A stretch of DNA of 64,000 nt from assembly GCA_019914945.1 (NCBI GenBank), contig CM034113.1, forward strand, positions 3,018,850 to 3,082,849, written 5' to 3'. A model generated the notes under the pieces. That model was given only the letters and a program-made list of their open reading frames with translations. It made no database searches and was not told where the DNA came from. The stretch is from Typha latifolia (Eukaryota > Streptophyta > Magnoliopsida > Poales > Typhaceae). Position 1 is the stretch's first letter. Each line of letters opens with the position of its first letter. Position numbers and translations under genes: made by a program. Below, in pieces: positions 1 through 11,646 of the stretch.

Positions 1-330
1 TAAAATTATGACAGTAATTCAGAATTTTTTAAATAGATATTGTAATTTATTTGCAACATAGATAAATTCTTTTCTTAAAACGTTAATTAAAAAGTTTTTA
101 TTTGTTTAAGCTATCTCTAATTAATCTCTAATTGTATTTATTAAAGAGCAATTAAAAAGACTTATATTAAAAAAAGATTAAGAGAGAAGAAAAATAGTAG
201 CAAAAGAAAAAAAAAACAACAATAAAAAAGATAAAAATGAAAAAAAAAAGAACTAGTAGCAACATAAGAAGAATAAGAACAAAAACAAGAAGAGGATACG
301 AATAATTTCTCTCTTACATTGTCTCATCAG
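1..330. repeat. Arm of a foldback-type repeat, inverted relative to 9.12-9.44 kb
   Basis: AT-rich sequence whose reverse complement matches 9120-9430 over about 250 bases, including the shared stretch around 'AATTAGAGATAG' and 'AAATAAAAACT'. The pair therefore lies in inverted orientation on either side of the OXA2-like gene. The copy runs off the left edge, so its full structure is not visible. No coding potential seen. Confidence 0.55.
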
Positions 331-2447
331 CATTTAATAAGCACTAAATGGCAAAAGCGCAAACTTGGAAGAAATAAAAAAAATATCATCCGCAAAGGAA
401 ACCGAAAACAGGCCTGACTTACAAAAACAAAAACTAAGTGACTTTTTAGTGCAAACGACTCGATAAAAATAAGAAAATAAAAATTATTTACATATGAAGC
501 ATAAAAACTAGAAAATTACTCAAAACTATTATAAATTCCGAGCCAGATATAGTAAATTTCAAAGCTCATATATTACTACTGCAGAAGTGAGATGATCTCT
601 CTCTCTCTCTCTCTTTTTATTGTTGTTATGTAGCAGTAAGAAAGAGGGAGTTAAAAAACAGAAGAGAAAGAGGGATGAGAAAAGAAAAAAAACACTAATC
701 TAAGTTCACTAGAGTGCAGAATAGCTGAAGTTCGCCGTATCGGCCATCGGATAAGCTTAGTAAAGTGTGGGAGGTAGAACAAAAAATTGTGAGAGATAGA
801 GAGTAAAAGCTAAAAACTTGAAAAGAAGGCACTTAGGAACATCAATTATTGATGTCCTATAAATCCATCTGAATCTTTAAAAAAAATCAATTTTGGCCTG
901 TACAACCAGTAAAGTCAACACTAGCCAATACCAAACTGAAACCAATCACCAGACTGGTTTCGAGTCCAAATTGACATATGAAGAATCAGTTACAATCTCG
1001 ATCTTTGTCAAACTAATGGAGATCTCATTTTTACAAACATCCATGCTATTGTCATATCCAATATTCGACACAAAAAAATTGTCAAATTTAAATAACACAA
1101 ACATCAGATTCTTGATATATCATAGTGGGTTTCAAACATCATGTAAACTATCAATTTATTCACAAAAAAATTAAAAAGGAAAGCAAAGACAAAAAGGGTA
1201 TGTTTATATCAAGGTCCAAAGTTTCAATTTCAGTTTCAGCTCCATTTAAAAAAACATATTTCGATCTGTTTCTATTCTAATCATATTGTTTTGACTTTGG
1301 ACTTTTTTTCATAAATAATCTTCTTCATCTTATTTTTTAATGGATTACTCAGGATCTAATAGCATGTAATAATGAGGTTGATATTAGGTTAGGTACAAGT
1401 TGGATTCAAGTCAAACCCAACACAGAATCTAAAATGTAGTTTTAAGGAAAAATGTCATTATGGTTGTTTTTAGTTGGATGCTAGTTGCAGGGGAAATTTC
1501 AGATGGGATACGATGGAAATGTGAAACATTTCAATCCTTTCGAGAAAACATCTCGGTTTCGGGCAAAACTCCAAATCATGGTTTATATCCATTTCTAAAT
1601 GCTACATGAGCAATATTATTAAATGAAACAAGACTGACATTGTGAATTGACAAGTTCTTGAAGAAAGTTGCCATTCCCAATTATGCTTGAATATACACTA
1701 TGGAGTGAATTTTAGGCTAAATTACACCTACACCCCTTAAACTATGACCTAATATCATTTATAACCCCTGAATAAAAAAAACTGTGACACTAAGACCCCC
1801 CTGAATTATTATAATTTCTATAAAGGGTTACCACCGTAAATGGAAAAGTTGATTTTACAAATTGCCCTCTGCCCCTATGCACATTATGGATATGTGAAAA
1901 GGTAGAAAGTTTGATAGAGAGTGGGAGGAACTAGGAGATATTGAGAGGAAGAAGAAAATTTCGAACTTGGAAGCAATATCACCATAGAACTTGGGATTGG
2001 GATTGGGACTGGAAGAGAGAGTATAAGACAGGAAGAAGAGAAGTTAAGAGAGGTTGAGAGTTTGAAAGAGTTTGAGGAGAGTAATAGCTATTAGGAGAGG
2101 AAAAAGTTGGGAGAAGATGAGAGGAAAAAGATCAACAAAAATTGAGAGAGAGAGAGTATAAATGTTTTAATAAAACTTTGGGAAGGAAGATGAGGGTAAT
2201 TTGAAACATATGGAACAGTGAGAATTAATTATTTATGTCAATATGCAATAGTTCAAAATTTCAGTCATTGGTGTCAGGCTCATTATCTACAAGGCATGTT
2301 GCAATTGAACAAGTATATCTTTTTGATCTAGTTGGCATAGTCAAAAAAGGAAAAGAAGAATGTAGACACTTCAAAAGCTATCTCATGTATTGGATTTTAA
2401 CTAACATCAATTGTTTTAATGAGCTATTAAAATCTCATATAACCTCA
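331..2447. other. Non-coding stretch without a recognisable gene
   Basis: AT-rich and purine-rich DNA with a short (TC)n run near 598-615. No ORF resembles a protein family. The part from about 1711, with the phrase 'TAAATTACACCTACACCCC', looks like the end of a common plant MITE-like repeat, but I could not find its partner end. The stretch may belong to the large intron, or 3' side, of the minus-strand OXA2-like gene. Confidence 0.4.
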
Positions 2448-3311
2448 TGTTCTGATGGGTTTTACGGTACCAAATTGATAGGCTCTGATACCACTGATAG
2501 GTTACGGAACAATTCATTCAAGATCTGAATTTATTGCAGTAAGCAGTCCGCGCAACCGAGAGAAAATATTCACCAAATATTTCCTTGTAGTCAGAAAATT
2601 ATGAAACAAAGTGGAATAGATCCGTAACTCTCTGATCTACGTTTTTTGTATTTACGCCCTTCGCAGATTCGAATTGCAACCGGGACGAAAATGCGATATA
2701 TTGCAGATGATGGTGGTAGTGACGGGTGGAATGGAAGTTAGGGTTATAAATGATAATAGAGATGAGGATAGATGGATGATATTGTTTAAGTGATTAAGAC
2801 GAAGGGGAAGAAGTGGTCAAGATCCCAAAGAAAAGGGAGGACTCAACAGACGAGGGAGATTAGAAGTTAGGAGGAACCTTGCCAACGGTAGAGGTGGTAG
2901 GTTGGTGAAGAGAGAAGAGGGAGATTAGAGTAGAGAGAAGATAGAGAGGTAAGAAATCAATATTTCAATAGCATAATGAATTTGGCTATCATCCACACTT
3001 TTATAGAGGCTAGGCAACAAGCCCTAATAATAATAATTAACCCTAATCCTAATGGAATCCCGTCAATCGCGTTCGAACACACCCGATCGCATTCGAACGC
3101 ACAAAAAGCATTCTCTGTATGTGCGAACGCGATGTAGGTGTTCGAACACGCATTTTGCGTTCTCTGTATTTGCGAACCTGATGCAGGCATTCACAAGGGC
3201 GTTCGAACGCGACCCCATCCGTGTTCGAACGCGACCTACAGATATTTTATTTTAATAAAAATAAATAATTAATGCAATAAAAAAAAGACTGTAACAAGGT
3301 GTATCATGTTC
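2448..3311 (-). mobile_element. Solo LTR of the chromovirus family found complete at 26.4-32.3 kb
   Basis: The 854-bp LTR (2453-3306) begins TGATGGGTT and ends GTGTATCA on the plus strand. It is flanked by a perfect 5-bp target-site duplication TGTTC (2448-2452 and 3307-3311). It aligns along its length to the LTRs at 26443-27329 and 31537-32329 and to the solo LTR at 43146-43976. On the minus strand, the transcription direction of this family, a palindrome-rich block (3055-3235) precedes a TATAAAAG box at about 2997-3004. It also contains an exact 13-base match to the initiator-tRNA primer-binding site (2481-2493). A solo LTR arises by recombination between the two LTRs of a full element. 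Confidence 0.9.
2997..3235 (-). promoter_or_regulatory. LTR promoter: palindrome cluster plus TATA box
   Basis: On the minus strand, repeated GTTCGAAC-type palindromes (perfect GCGTTCGAACGC at 3199-3210, variants back to 3058) lie upstream of TATAAAAG at 2997-3004. The arrangement is the same in the other LTRs of the family. Assignment as the U3 promoter is inferred from position and the TATA box. Confidence 0.55.
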
Positions 3312-4201
3312 ATAAGAATAAATGTAACAACCTGAAATTTTAAAACGTAAATAAATAAATAAAATAGAAAAAAAACATTTAGATAATGAGGAATTTTGTT
3401 TTCTCTTTCATATTTTAGGATTTTTATTAAAATAAATTAAATTTTTAGGTATATCTTTTAGATATTAGAATTCCTATTCCAATAAGACTCTTAATATATT
3501 TTTTTTAACTATAAAAATAGGGCTAGAAGAAAACCCTAGATAAGATTTTAAGAGAGAAGATAGAGGCAACACTGTAGTACTGCTACAGTGCCGAGATTAG
3601 GAGGAAAAAGAAAGATCATTTTTGAGAGAGATTAGAGATTAGAGAGTAGAGAGTAGAGAGAAGAGATATGAGAGATGAGAGAGAAAAAGAGATGAAATAG
3701 TGTATAAAGAAAGAGAGGAAAAAGAACAAAGTAGAAAGAGAAAAAAGAAAAGAGAATAGAGAATATATGGAAAAAGAACTTATCATACAAAAGAAAAAAC
3801 AATGAAAGAGAAGACATGGAGCACATCGGAATCCATACAGATTATGATTAGGATGTGAAAATCATTTTTTTTTATTAAGCGATCAAGGCAAATTCCCACT
3901 CATATTTTCTTAAATTTTTATTATCCTAAAATAGAATTGATGAATTGAAAATTATATCTTTTTATTTATTCTTATTTTGTTTAATTCTATGATATAAGAA
4001 ATTATGATATGATGATGTCAATAATGCTACATGTAATGGAAAATTAAGAAATTTGTTGTTTTAAGATTTTTCATTGAAAAATTAGAAATGTTAAGATTAT
4101 TTGTATTTTATAGAAAATTCAGATTTATTATTTTTGAAAAAAAAAGATTTTGTTGTTTATATTTTCAGATTTTTTAAAATATTTAATATTTATCTTTATT
4201 G

Positions 4202-4446
4202 CAGAAAATAAGAATAAATTGGAAGTATTCCAATTTAAATAAATTTCAGATTTCTAAAAATAATTAATATTTTTTTAGTCCAGAAAATAAGATGATATAT
4301 TGAAAATATTTCAATTTAAAGGAATTTCAGATTTCTAAAAATATTTAATATTATATTTTATTTCCAGAAAATAAGATATAAATTGGAGATATTTCAATTT
4401 AAATGAATTTCAGATTTCTGAATATATTATATTATATTTTATTCTC
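4202..4446. repeat. Tandem repeat, three units of about 80 bp
   Basis: Units start at 4202, 4281 and 4365, each opening with CAGAAAATAAGA and containing 'ATTTCAGATTTCT'. Units differ by substitutions and small indels, so the array is old. It lies within the degenerate LTR. Confidence 0.75.
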
Positions 4447-5111
4447 ACAAAATAACAAAGGAAATCTTTATGCTAATATATTTTATTTTCTGTAAATAAA
4501 ATATATGAGATCTTTATTAAAAATAAAGATTTTTGAGAAGATGATCACAAATAAAATATTATTTTTGAGATGTGAAATTTTATAAGATCAAATATTAGAT
4601 TATTATTTACTTATGTTTTCTAACTTATTAAAAATGATTTATATATATATATATGAGAAAATAATAGCATTTGGATTTATGAATTATTCATGTATCGTAT
4701 TTAGAAGAATCGAAAATCTTGATGATTGAGGAATATGAAATATGAGATTCAGAATAAATCAATATAATTGGATACTGATAAAAGTAAGATCTAAAACCCA
4801 ATTTGTTTTCAAGAAGATAAATTCATATAAAAAACTCTTGGAATGTAATGTTGCGACGTACTATCAAATGACTCTAGCAGAATTAGGAAAATAATTCTTG
4901 GATTTTCATTTCAATAACTCTAATCTTACTTAAAGGCTAGTGAAAAAAATCGATAGAGCACTACAGAGTACCTACTATGACCCTAGACATATCGGTTATC
5001 TAGAAAAGTTTTGGGCACCATCTTGATGGTGATTAAGTAGTGCGATGTGGTCACAAATTAGAGAACCCATTAAAAAGACAATATAGCATTTTATCACTTT
5101 TGGCGAGTTTC

Positions 5112-5364
5112 CATGATAATACACTTTTAATAGAGATCGATTCTTTTAATATTAATTTATTCAAATTGAGATATTATAAATGTTTATAATTCGATTTCCA
5201 TAATAGTACACTTTTGGCAGAGATTGATTTGTTTTATATTGATTTATTTCAAATTGAGATATTATAAATGATTCGATTTCCATGATAGTAAAATTTTAGT
5301 AGATATCACTTCTTATTATATTGATTTATTCAATATGAGATAATATAAATAATTTATGATTTTA
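5112..5364. repeat. Tandem repeat, three units of about 85 bp
   Basis: Units start near 5112, 5199 and 5280 with CAT(G/A)ATA(G/A)TA and each contains 'GATATTATAAAT' or a close variant. Within the same degenerate LTR as the 80-bp array, but a different sequence. Confidence 0.65.
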
Positions 5365-6226
5365 ATTTAGCATATATTGGATTTTGAAATTTAGTACAAG
5401 AGGTAAGAAAATTATTTCTTTTTCAAAACAGCTTATATATATTATTATGATTATTTTTCTGCCATTATATGTATTGTATCACATGTTAATATTTGTCATT
5501 AGATATATTCTTAGTAGAGTGAGTTGCTCGTCTAGCTCGTAAGGACTTATTATTTTGTAGAAATTTAATAAGCCGTTTAACAAGGACTTTGAAGGCTAAG
5601 TATCATTTCCACTGTGTCAATCTATTTTAGGATTTGATTATTATTTAAGCTTTTGTGTTTTCTTCGAGTTTTATCTTAGAAATTCATGACCATCATATTC
5701 CTAAATCGGAGGGTAACAGTAAACTTCATGCTTGGCCCAGCAACAGTTCAAGTTAAGCCAAACCTTTAAATGTTGGCACCAACCTCTCTCTATAAAGCTC
5801 AAAACCTTGAACTAATTTTCCATTGCACATTGTTCTGCATATCAATAACTTCTAGTCTAAGATACTAAAATCAATTAGAACATCCTTCTCTCATGAATCA
5901 ATTTCACAATACGGCAATTCTTGGTATGAAAACCTATATCATATGGTTAATGATGTGCATAGTAAGTCCGCACTAAGAGTATGTTAATTAACAATATTTT
6001 CTTAAGAAGATGCACTATGAAGCAGAAATTGGTGTGTACTTTGTCTTAAGAACAATAGATGCTCTCAACTCTCTGAATTCATCTTAATGGAATAATGAAC
6101 TGAAAGTCTGAAAATTTAAAAGAATGTAGGCTACGATCATTTAAAAGCCTTTGTTTGTGCTATCTTTACAATTTTAGAACATAATATATGTAATATATAT
6201 TTCAACCCCACCAAATGGAGTCATTC

Positions 6227-6630
6227 TAAGGGTCTGTTTGGATGACATTTTCTAGAGAAAATTTTTCACAGGAAAGGCCCTTATCCTAAGGGAAAAAAAT
6301 GAAGCAAGACTTCATTTCCTTTTCCTAAACTCTCTCCCTCACTCTCCCTTCCCCATCTCTCTCTCCCACTCCCCTATCACCACACTCTTCTCTCCTCTTC
6401 TGAATACCACTACCTTCCTCATCCCACCTTCCCATCTCCTTTTCCTCCTCTCCTCTCCTTGTCCTTCTCCCACTCTCTTCTTTCTATTTTTTTCCTCCAA
6501 ATTTTTCTAAAATGTCCAAACAAGATAATTTAAATTCATGCAAAGGAAAAAAGAAAATTTTGCACTGTTTCATTCCTACATGCTAAAATTCCTATAGGGA
6601 ATTTTCCCAATTTATCCAAACAGGCCCTAA
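6227..6630. mobile_element. Tourist-like MITE (PIF/Harbinger type)
   Basis: A 398-bp element (6230-6627) with terminal inverted repeats GGGTCTGTTTGGAT and ATCCAAACAGGCCC (one mismatch), flanked by a direct TAA duplication (6227-6229, 6628-6630). The TAA target site and 'GGGCCTGTTTGGAT' termini are hallmarks of Tourist MITEs. The inside is a CT-rich run with no coding capacity. It lies in intron 2 of the OXA2-like gene. Confidence 0.8.
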
Positions 6631-7009
6631 GAGAATGATAATGGTCAAGTTCTTGAAGACACACGGTCATCTCACGCTTAATTATTCACATCTATAAAAA
6701 CAAACAAATAATCTTCCTAGGAATAATTTATTTATTCTTCTACTAACTTTTTTTACCAAAGTATTAAGTTTATCATCTACTCAATCTCATCAAAGATCAT
6801 ATTGTTTGATGTTGCTATACTATATGTATGAATTATATACATCGTAGATACAATGGCTTGTTGTTATACATACCTAGGTACAAAGGCTTGTAGCAATCTC
6901 AAAAATTCAGCATGAACCAATTTGTCTAGTAAAAGAAAATTTTCTTGTACTTTGCAAGAAGAGAGGACAGCTAACAGTAAAATCTGAAATGACACAATTT
7001 GCTGCTTAC

Positions 7010-8019
7010 ATTTAGGAAGTAGTTCTGCAATTTTCCCTGCCTTCTTAAGCTGCAAGATAAGAACAGGAAGTAGTGACACTCTGAGGGCCAACGTTGATGT
7101 GGAGATAATGACCCACCTGTAGAAATGTCTGCAGTATCAGCAAAAAAACATATTGCAATTTTTATGGCAACTATGACCTAGCATTCCATTGCTGCCAAGG
7201 CACTATCTATTGAGGATAAAGAAAGGCTATAATCTTCAGGTTTTAAGAGAAAAAATATGTTGAAAAAAATAGAAAAAAGAAAAGTAAAGATATATAGTAA
7301 ACCACCATAAACTTATGCACTCTTTCTTGATCACCCATGTTGCTGCATAAAGTGCATGATCTGAGCTTGTACACCCCTAGTCATGATCAAGGTTTAAAAA
7401 ATTGGGATCAGGATTGGGACGGGATCAGCCTCCCGAAATACGATACGTATTGGTTGTATCGGCCAGATCAGCCGTTCGGATCGAATCGGGCTATTTTTAA
7501 TTATATAAAATTCTAAGGGATCGGTCACATCGGGCGATCCCGCCCGAAATACGATACGTATTGGTTGCATAAAGTGCCGATCCCGAGCAACCAATACGGT
7601 CGATACTGCCGATATGATCGATACATATTATTTTTCTAGATAGCCAATACTGATCCCGATCCCAATACTGGGAACTTTGCTAAAAACTAAAAGTAGTACT
7701 AACTTAAAAGTTAAAACTGTTGCAAGGAAGGAGAGAAAAAGAGTGAAAGAAACAAAAAGAAAAAAAAAACTCTGCCATAGTGAAGGAGAGAGAGAAGAAA
7801 AAGTATTACAGCAAAGAAAAGAGACAAGAAAAAGAGAGAAATAAATAAAATAAAATAAATCACATAGCTGAGGTCGTCGGAGTTGGATATGCGTCAATGG
7901 AGTTTGCCCAAGCTAGATTTCTGCGTCGGAGAAGCAATGGCTGCGGTACAAAGAGAAAGAGAGAGAAATAGTGAAAGAGAGAAATATAGAGAAATAGTAA
8001 AAGAAAGAGAAGGAGAAAT

Positions 8020-8055
<36 letters not shown>

Positions 8056-8893
8056 TGAAAAAGGATCTGCCGATCCTTCGAACCATGGTCATGACTAAAA
8101 CCAGTTTAGACCATCACTGAAAGTGGAGATCAAAATGACCAAAATTTGAAACTACATAAGTGAATTTTTAAGACAACTAAAATATACAATAGAAAAGAAA
8201 GCCACTCTACTAATTGCATTCAAAGCCTCTCTAAAATATACAATAGCAAAGAAAGCCATTCTAACAAATCAGTAAGCAACATGTATTCAAAGGTACGATT
8301 ATCAAATCATTCAACCGAACAATTATTAACTCCATTTGAATAATTGGAAATGTCAACAATTGGTGAACAAGAAGCGATATAGACGCATATCGAGAAGAAC
8401 AACAATTAAATTGTAAAGGTTGACTTCGGAGTTCTTACCATGGAAAACCAGTGAGGTCATGGTACCCATCGAGAAGTGATATGACAGCACGAGGAAGGTA
8501 ATCCCACATGCTCTCAGTTACAGCTTCCTCAGCCAACCCCAATCCATCTGTTCCAAGAGTCGAAAGCTCCACTCCAGCCTCGGAGCCAAGAGACGAACTG
8601 AATTCTAACTCAGATTCCAAATCACCAGTAGGGCTATCCCCGACTGCGGAGGCGCCTTCGCCGTTATCGGATTTTTTGGACCAGGAGTACCAGGAGAAGG
8701 ATCGAGACGAAATTCCATTGGAGAATGGATGGGGATTAGGACTAAGTGGAAGGGGTAGTAGGAGGGAGGAGGGCGGTGGATTAGGGTTTCGGAGTGGGGA
8801 GGAGAGGGGGGATAGTGTAGAGAAAGCTGGTGGAAGAAGGAAGCGGCGGCCGCGGAGATGGCGGAGATGGCGGAGCTGGGTGGCGAATCCCAT
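7010..8893 (-). CDS. OXA2-like: OXA2 / ALBINO3-like membrane insertase, 5' part (two exons), incomplete
   Basis: Two spliced exons of an OXA1/ALB3/YidC-family protein. Exon 1 is 8893-8439 (start at MGFATQLRHLRHLRG) and exon 2 is 7116-7010. The donor is GTAAGA, the acceptor CAG and the next donor GTAAGC; the codon for the first W of FPWW is split across intron 1. The first ~80 residues are rich in R, S and P with few acids, as in a mitochondrial presequence. Then comes DLTGFPWWVIISTSTLALR, the start of the first conserved transmembrane segment, and a basic LKKAGKIAELLPK. These match the plant OXA2a/b (ALB3-like 2/3) subgroup, which helps insert inner-membrane proteins such as Cox2. The rest of the insertase core and the TPR domain are not found in 1-7009. 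Either intron 2 is longer than 7 kb, which the repeats there would allow, or the gene is truncated. Family certain, intactness not. Confidence 0.75.
7388..7665. repeat. Short repeat with inverted ends
   Basis: The stretch opens with TTGGGATCAGGATTGGGA and closes with GATCCCGATCCCAATA in opposite sense. Inside, 'GAAATACGATACGTATTGGT' occurs twice (about 7434 and 7547). It looks like a small non-autonomous element in intron 1 of the OXA2-like gene. No clear TSD was found, so the class is open. Confidence 0.45.
7950..8052. repeat. (GA)n-rich low-complexity tract
   Basis: GAGAGA-type sequence with a pure (GA)n core at about 8023-8051, inside intron 1 of the OXA2-like gene. The long plus-strand reading frame over it is only a result of the repeat. 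Confidence 0.85.
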
Positions 8894-9119
8894 GAGGTTA
8901 GAATTTCTGGTTTTTGCCCATTCGTGTTCCGTCCGAAGGAAAAAAGAAGAGTTATTTGCACCTAAAACCCGTTTTCTCTTTCTTTTTTCTTTTTTTCAGT
9001 TTGACTCACTCTCAGTTTCGTTTGCGCATATGGGCATTTTTTTTTCTCTTTTTTCTTCTTTCAAATTTGCCTTTCTATAATGCCTACTTACCGCCCATTT
9101 TTAATGATATAGATGGGAC

Positions 9120-9975
9120 AATACAAGAATAAAGACAAATAATTTGTAATTTTTTTCGATATTTTCTTCTTATACTATTATTGGTTCTTATGTTGTTATT
9201 GGTTCTTCTTTTTTTTTTTGTTATTTCTTTATTTATTTATTTTTCTATACAAGTCTCTCTAATCACTATTTAATTAATACAATAAAAGATTAATTAGAGA
9301 TAGTTTAAATAAATAAAAACTCTTAAATCAATGTTTCAAAAAGAAATTTTAATCTATATTACAAATAAATTAAAATATCTACTTAAAAAACTATAAATTA
9401 CAGTCAGAATTTCGTACTTAAACTATAAATGAGAAAAATGAGAAAGATTAAGTGATTACTCGAAGATAGTGGTGAAATAATTAAAATTAGTTAAACAGTC
9501 AGCATTTCATACTTAAACTACGAATTATTTGTTCTACTATAGAATCTGAATATGAAAATACTCTAAATATATAGTTGCATTTTTTTACTGATCCCATCTT
9601 CACCGATAGTTCTAAATCATGATGCCACTAATCTTATCCAATTGGTTACATAATATTTGGACGTTCGATGAATTATAAATATTTTTTTAAAATTATGCAA
9701 AATTAGAATTTCGTAGTTTAAGTACAAAATTTATAGTTTAAGTATGAATTTATTTGTGATTCCTAAAAAGTATTTATAAGATAATTATTTGATATCCAAA
9801 TATTATGAAACCAATTGGATAAAATTGGTGACATCATGATCTAGAATTTTTGTATTTAGAGTTTCTTCAGATTTAGAATATATCTATGGCATAACAAAGA
9901 ATTTATAGTTTAAGTATGAAATTCTAACTGTAATTTATAGTTTTGTTTAGATATTATAATTTAATAGTTTAAGTA
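9120..9975. mobile_element. Foldback element: long imperfect hairpin
   Basis: Two arms, about 9365-9690 and 9700-9975, are reverse complements over most of their length. Matching landmarks are 'ACTATAAATTACAGTCAG' (left) with 'CTGTAATTTATAGTT' (right), 'TACTCTAAATA' with 'TATTTAGAGT', and 'TCCAATTGGTTACATAAT' with 'ATTATGAAACCAATTGGA'. The left outer part (9120-9440) also matches 1-330 in inverse. The long arms and short loop fit a foldback or MITE-like element. Its transcript would form a long hairpin that could feed small RNAs (inference). Confidence 0.6.
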
Positions 9976-9999
9976 GCTCACCTTTCTAACCCCACAGTC

Positions 10000-10838
10000 A
10001 CTATGAGCCCAAATCTATTTTTGAGTCACGTAGAGAAAGTTAGGGTTACCATAGACCAAATTATTTGAGATACATTGCCCGAGCCAAGGGATGAGATAAA
10101 GAGGGTCGAGCCGGTTTGTGTGCTAGCAAGGTATCGTTAAAGACATGAAGGAAGATTAGACTGTAATGGTTAGATAAGAGTTGATTAGAAGGAAATAAAG
10201 TTCAGTAGCGAAAAACCCAATTTCAGGATTAGGCGTTCGAACACAATTTTCTCGAGAGTCAAGAAAATAAATTGGCGTTCAAACACCCAACTGTGAGGAT
10301 CCTATTGCCAAGTCTAGTCAAGTCAGGAAGCCACCTATAAATAGATATGGTGTACACCTGGATAATTATCTTAGATTATTGAAGTTAATTTGCAAGATCG
10401 TCTCTTTCCTCCTTATTTGACTACCTCCAAGCTTTGAAACCCTAGCCACCATCTAGGATCTTCATTGTTGCCTTTCTCTTCATCTGGTTGAACCCCATTG
10501 ACCTTAAGAAACAACCCTACTTTTTCTCTATCCCTTTCCTATCAATTACATTGACTTCCACCATTTTCATCTCCACCACCATACCATAACCCTAGGTCGA
10601 TCACTTCCATGCCTCTTCAGTCTCCCTTTCTACGATCCAACCCAATAGATTCGGTCTCCATCATGAATCTATTTCAATCCCAAAAATACTCGACCATCTA
10701 ACCGTTTGATCTAGAGTTACCTCTTAACTTTAGAGATCCGTGGTAACCCTAACTTTCTTTACATGAGTTAGAATCTAGTTTCGTCTTTGGATTTAGAATC
10801 GTAGTGATTGTAGAGGGTTAGGAAGGTAAGTATTATAG
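10000..10838 (+). mobile_element. Ty3 LTR (approximate left end)
   Basis: The sequence just left of a tRNA-iMet-like primer-binding site (TGGTATTAGAGTAAG, 10839-10853) and of a gag gene must be the 5' LTR of a plus-strand element. GTTCGAAC-type motifs at 10233-10243 and about 10274 lie upstream of a TATAAATA box at 10336-10343, as in the chromovirus LTRs. The left end and the second LTR were not found, and the start given is a rough estimate. Confidence 0.5.
10233..10343 (+). promoter_or_regulatory. LTR promoter: two GCGTTC(G/A)AAC motifs and TATA box
   Basis: GCGTTCGAACAC and GGCGTTCAAACACC occur about 100 and 60 bases upstream of CTATAAATAG. The same motif-to-TATA order occurs in the chromovirus LTRs and in the internal promoter of the Sirevirus at 61.4 kb. 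Function is inferred from position. Confidence 0.5.
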
Positions 10839-10853
10839 TGGTATTAGAGTAAG
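10839..10853 (+). other. Primer-binding site (initiator-Met tRNA type)
   Basis: TGGTATTAGAGTAAG resembles the plant retroelement site TGGTATCAGAGC with two transitions. It lies between the LTR and the gag region. Confidence 0.55.
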
Positions 10854-10904
10854 TTGAACCTTGGACCACCTTGAAGCTCCATTAATGGTCAACATAAGAT
10901 CTCG

Positions 10905-11646
10905 AAGGAATTATGAAGAAATGATGAATATGGAGGATCATTAGACTGCCTTCAACCAAGAAGAAAGATCAAGGATACTCTGATCGACCCTAGCCAATCG
11001 GAATGCACAGTTGGCCATGTTAGGTCGGAGGGTAGGCATGTTTCTACAGACATGTTACTCCTTCGTATGTTGGATGAAATGAGGGCATAACGGGAAGCTG
11101 CAAGAGCAGGGCCAGAGAAGATGGTGGCACTCTTAGCTGATACACTTGCAATTAGTGTGAGCACCCCCACACCTTTGGAACAACCACCACCAAGGATGAA
11201 CCATTGGTGTCCATGCCACAAGGGCGAGAAAGAGAAGTAGAAAGGGAACTAGTTGCTCCACAATAGAGCGTGTCGATTTATCGGGAGAACCCAAGGGACT
11301 TCGTAGAAGATGGAGAGTGGCATGACTCTGAAGAGGATGAACCGCATCATGAAGACATGAGAGGCTACCATCGAATAGGTCAAGAGCGCCCTCTTTACAG
11401 ATCTGCACCGCGGCGCCTACCTATGGAGGATCGGGGTATTTGCACCTAAACGACCAACATAGACTTTCCCATATTTAAGATGGAGACCCTATCGAATGGC
11501 TATACCATGCCAAGCTTTTTTTTTCTTTCCAACAGACTGAGGAAGATGCCAAGGTATTACTAGCAAGTTTTCATTTCAAAAGGCTTGCCCTTCATTTGTA
11601 CAATTCAACTTCTACTAACGACAAGTTGAAGAGTTAGGAGGAGTTT
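10905..11646 (+). pseudogene. Ty3 gag, first half, broken by a solo LTR
   Basis: The plus-strand frames contain a gag core (about 11455-11640) of the type FPIFKDGDPIEWLYHAK followed by LLASFHFKRLALHLY. This is the conserved capsid region, related to the gag of the chromovirus at 30.8 kb. Stops and frameshifts interrupt it. The frame stops at 11646 where a 2.75-kb LTR was inserted and resumes at 14395. No pol follows. The element is dead and gag-protease only. Confidence 0.7.

Larger units (their letters stand above)
3323..5560 (+). mobile_element. Degenerate Ty3-type LTR
   Basis: Starts with TGTAACAACC, typical of long plant Ty3 LTRs, 12 bases after the TSD of the preceding solo LTR. The stretch from about 4870 to 5150 (text around 'GACTCTA', 'TCTAGAAAAGTTT' and 'ATCTTGATGGTGA') resembles 49.0-49.15 kb, which lies in a Ty3 LTR ahead of a gag gene. 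No clean right end or TSD was found, so the boundary near 5560 is approximate. It holds two internal tandem repeats. No coding sequence. Confidence 0.5.

Noticed and set aside
3055..3235. Heat-shock elements in the palindrome cluster
   Set aside because: Heat-shock elements need GAA and TTC separated by two bases; here TTC and GAA abut (TTCGAA), so the known element is not met.
6864..7091. Continuous 75-codon minus-strand frame as a separate gene
   Set aside because: Only 7010-7116 matches the insertase family; the rest is intron read past the donor GTAAGC at 7009.
7883..8098. Glu/Arg-rich frame
   Set aside because: Produced by a (GA)n repeat.
8508..9080. 190-codon plus-strand frame
   Set aside because: Antisense to exon 1 of the OXA2-like gene; composition follows the minus-strand coding sequence and it has no family similarity.
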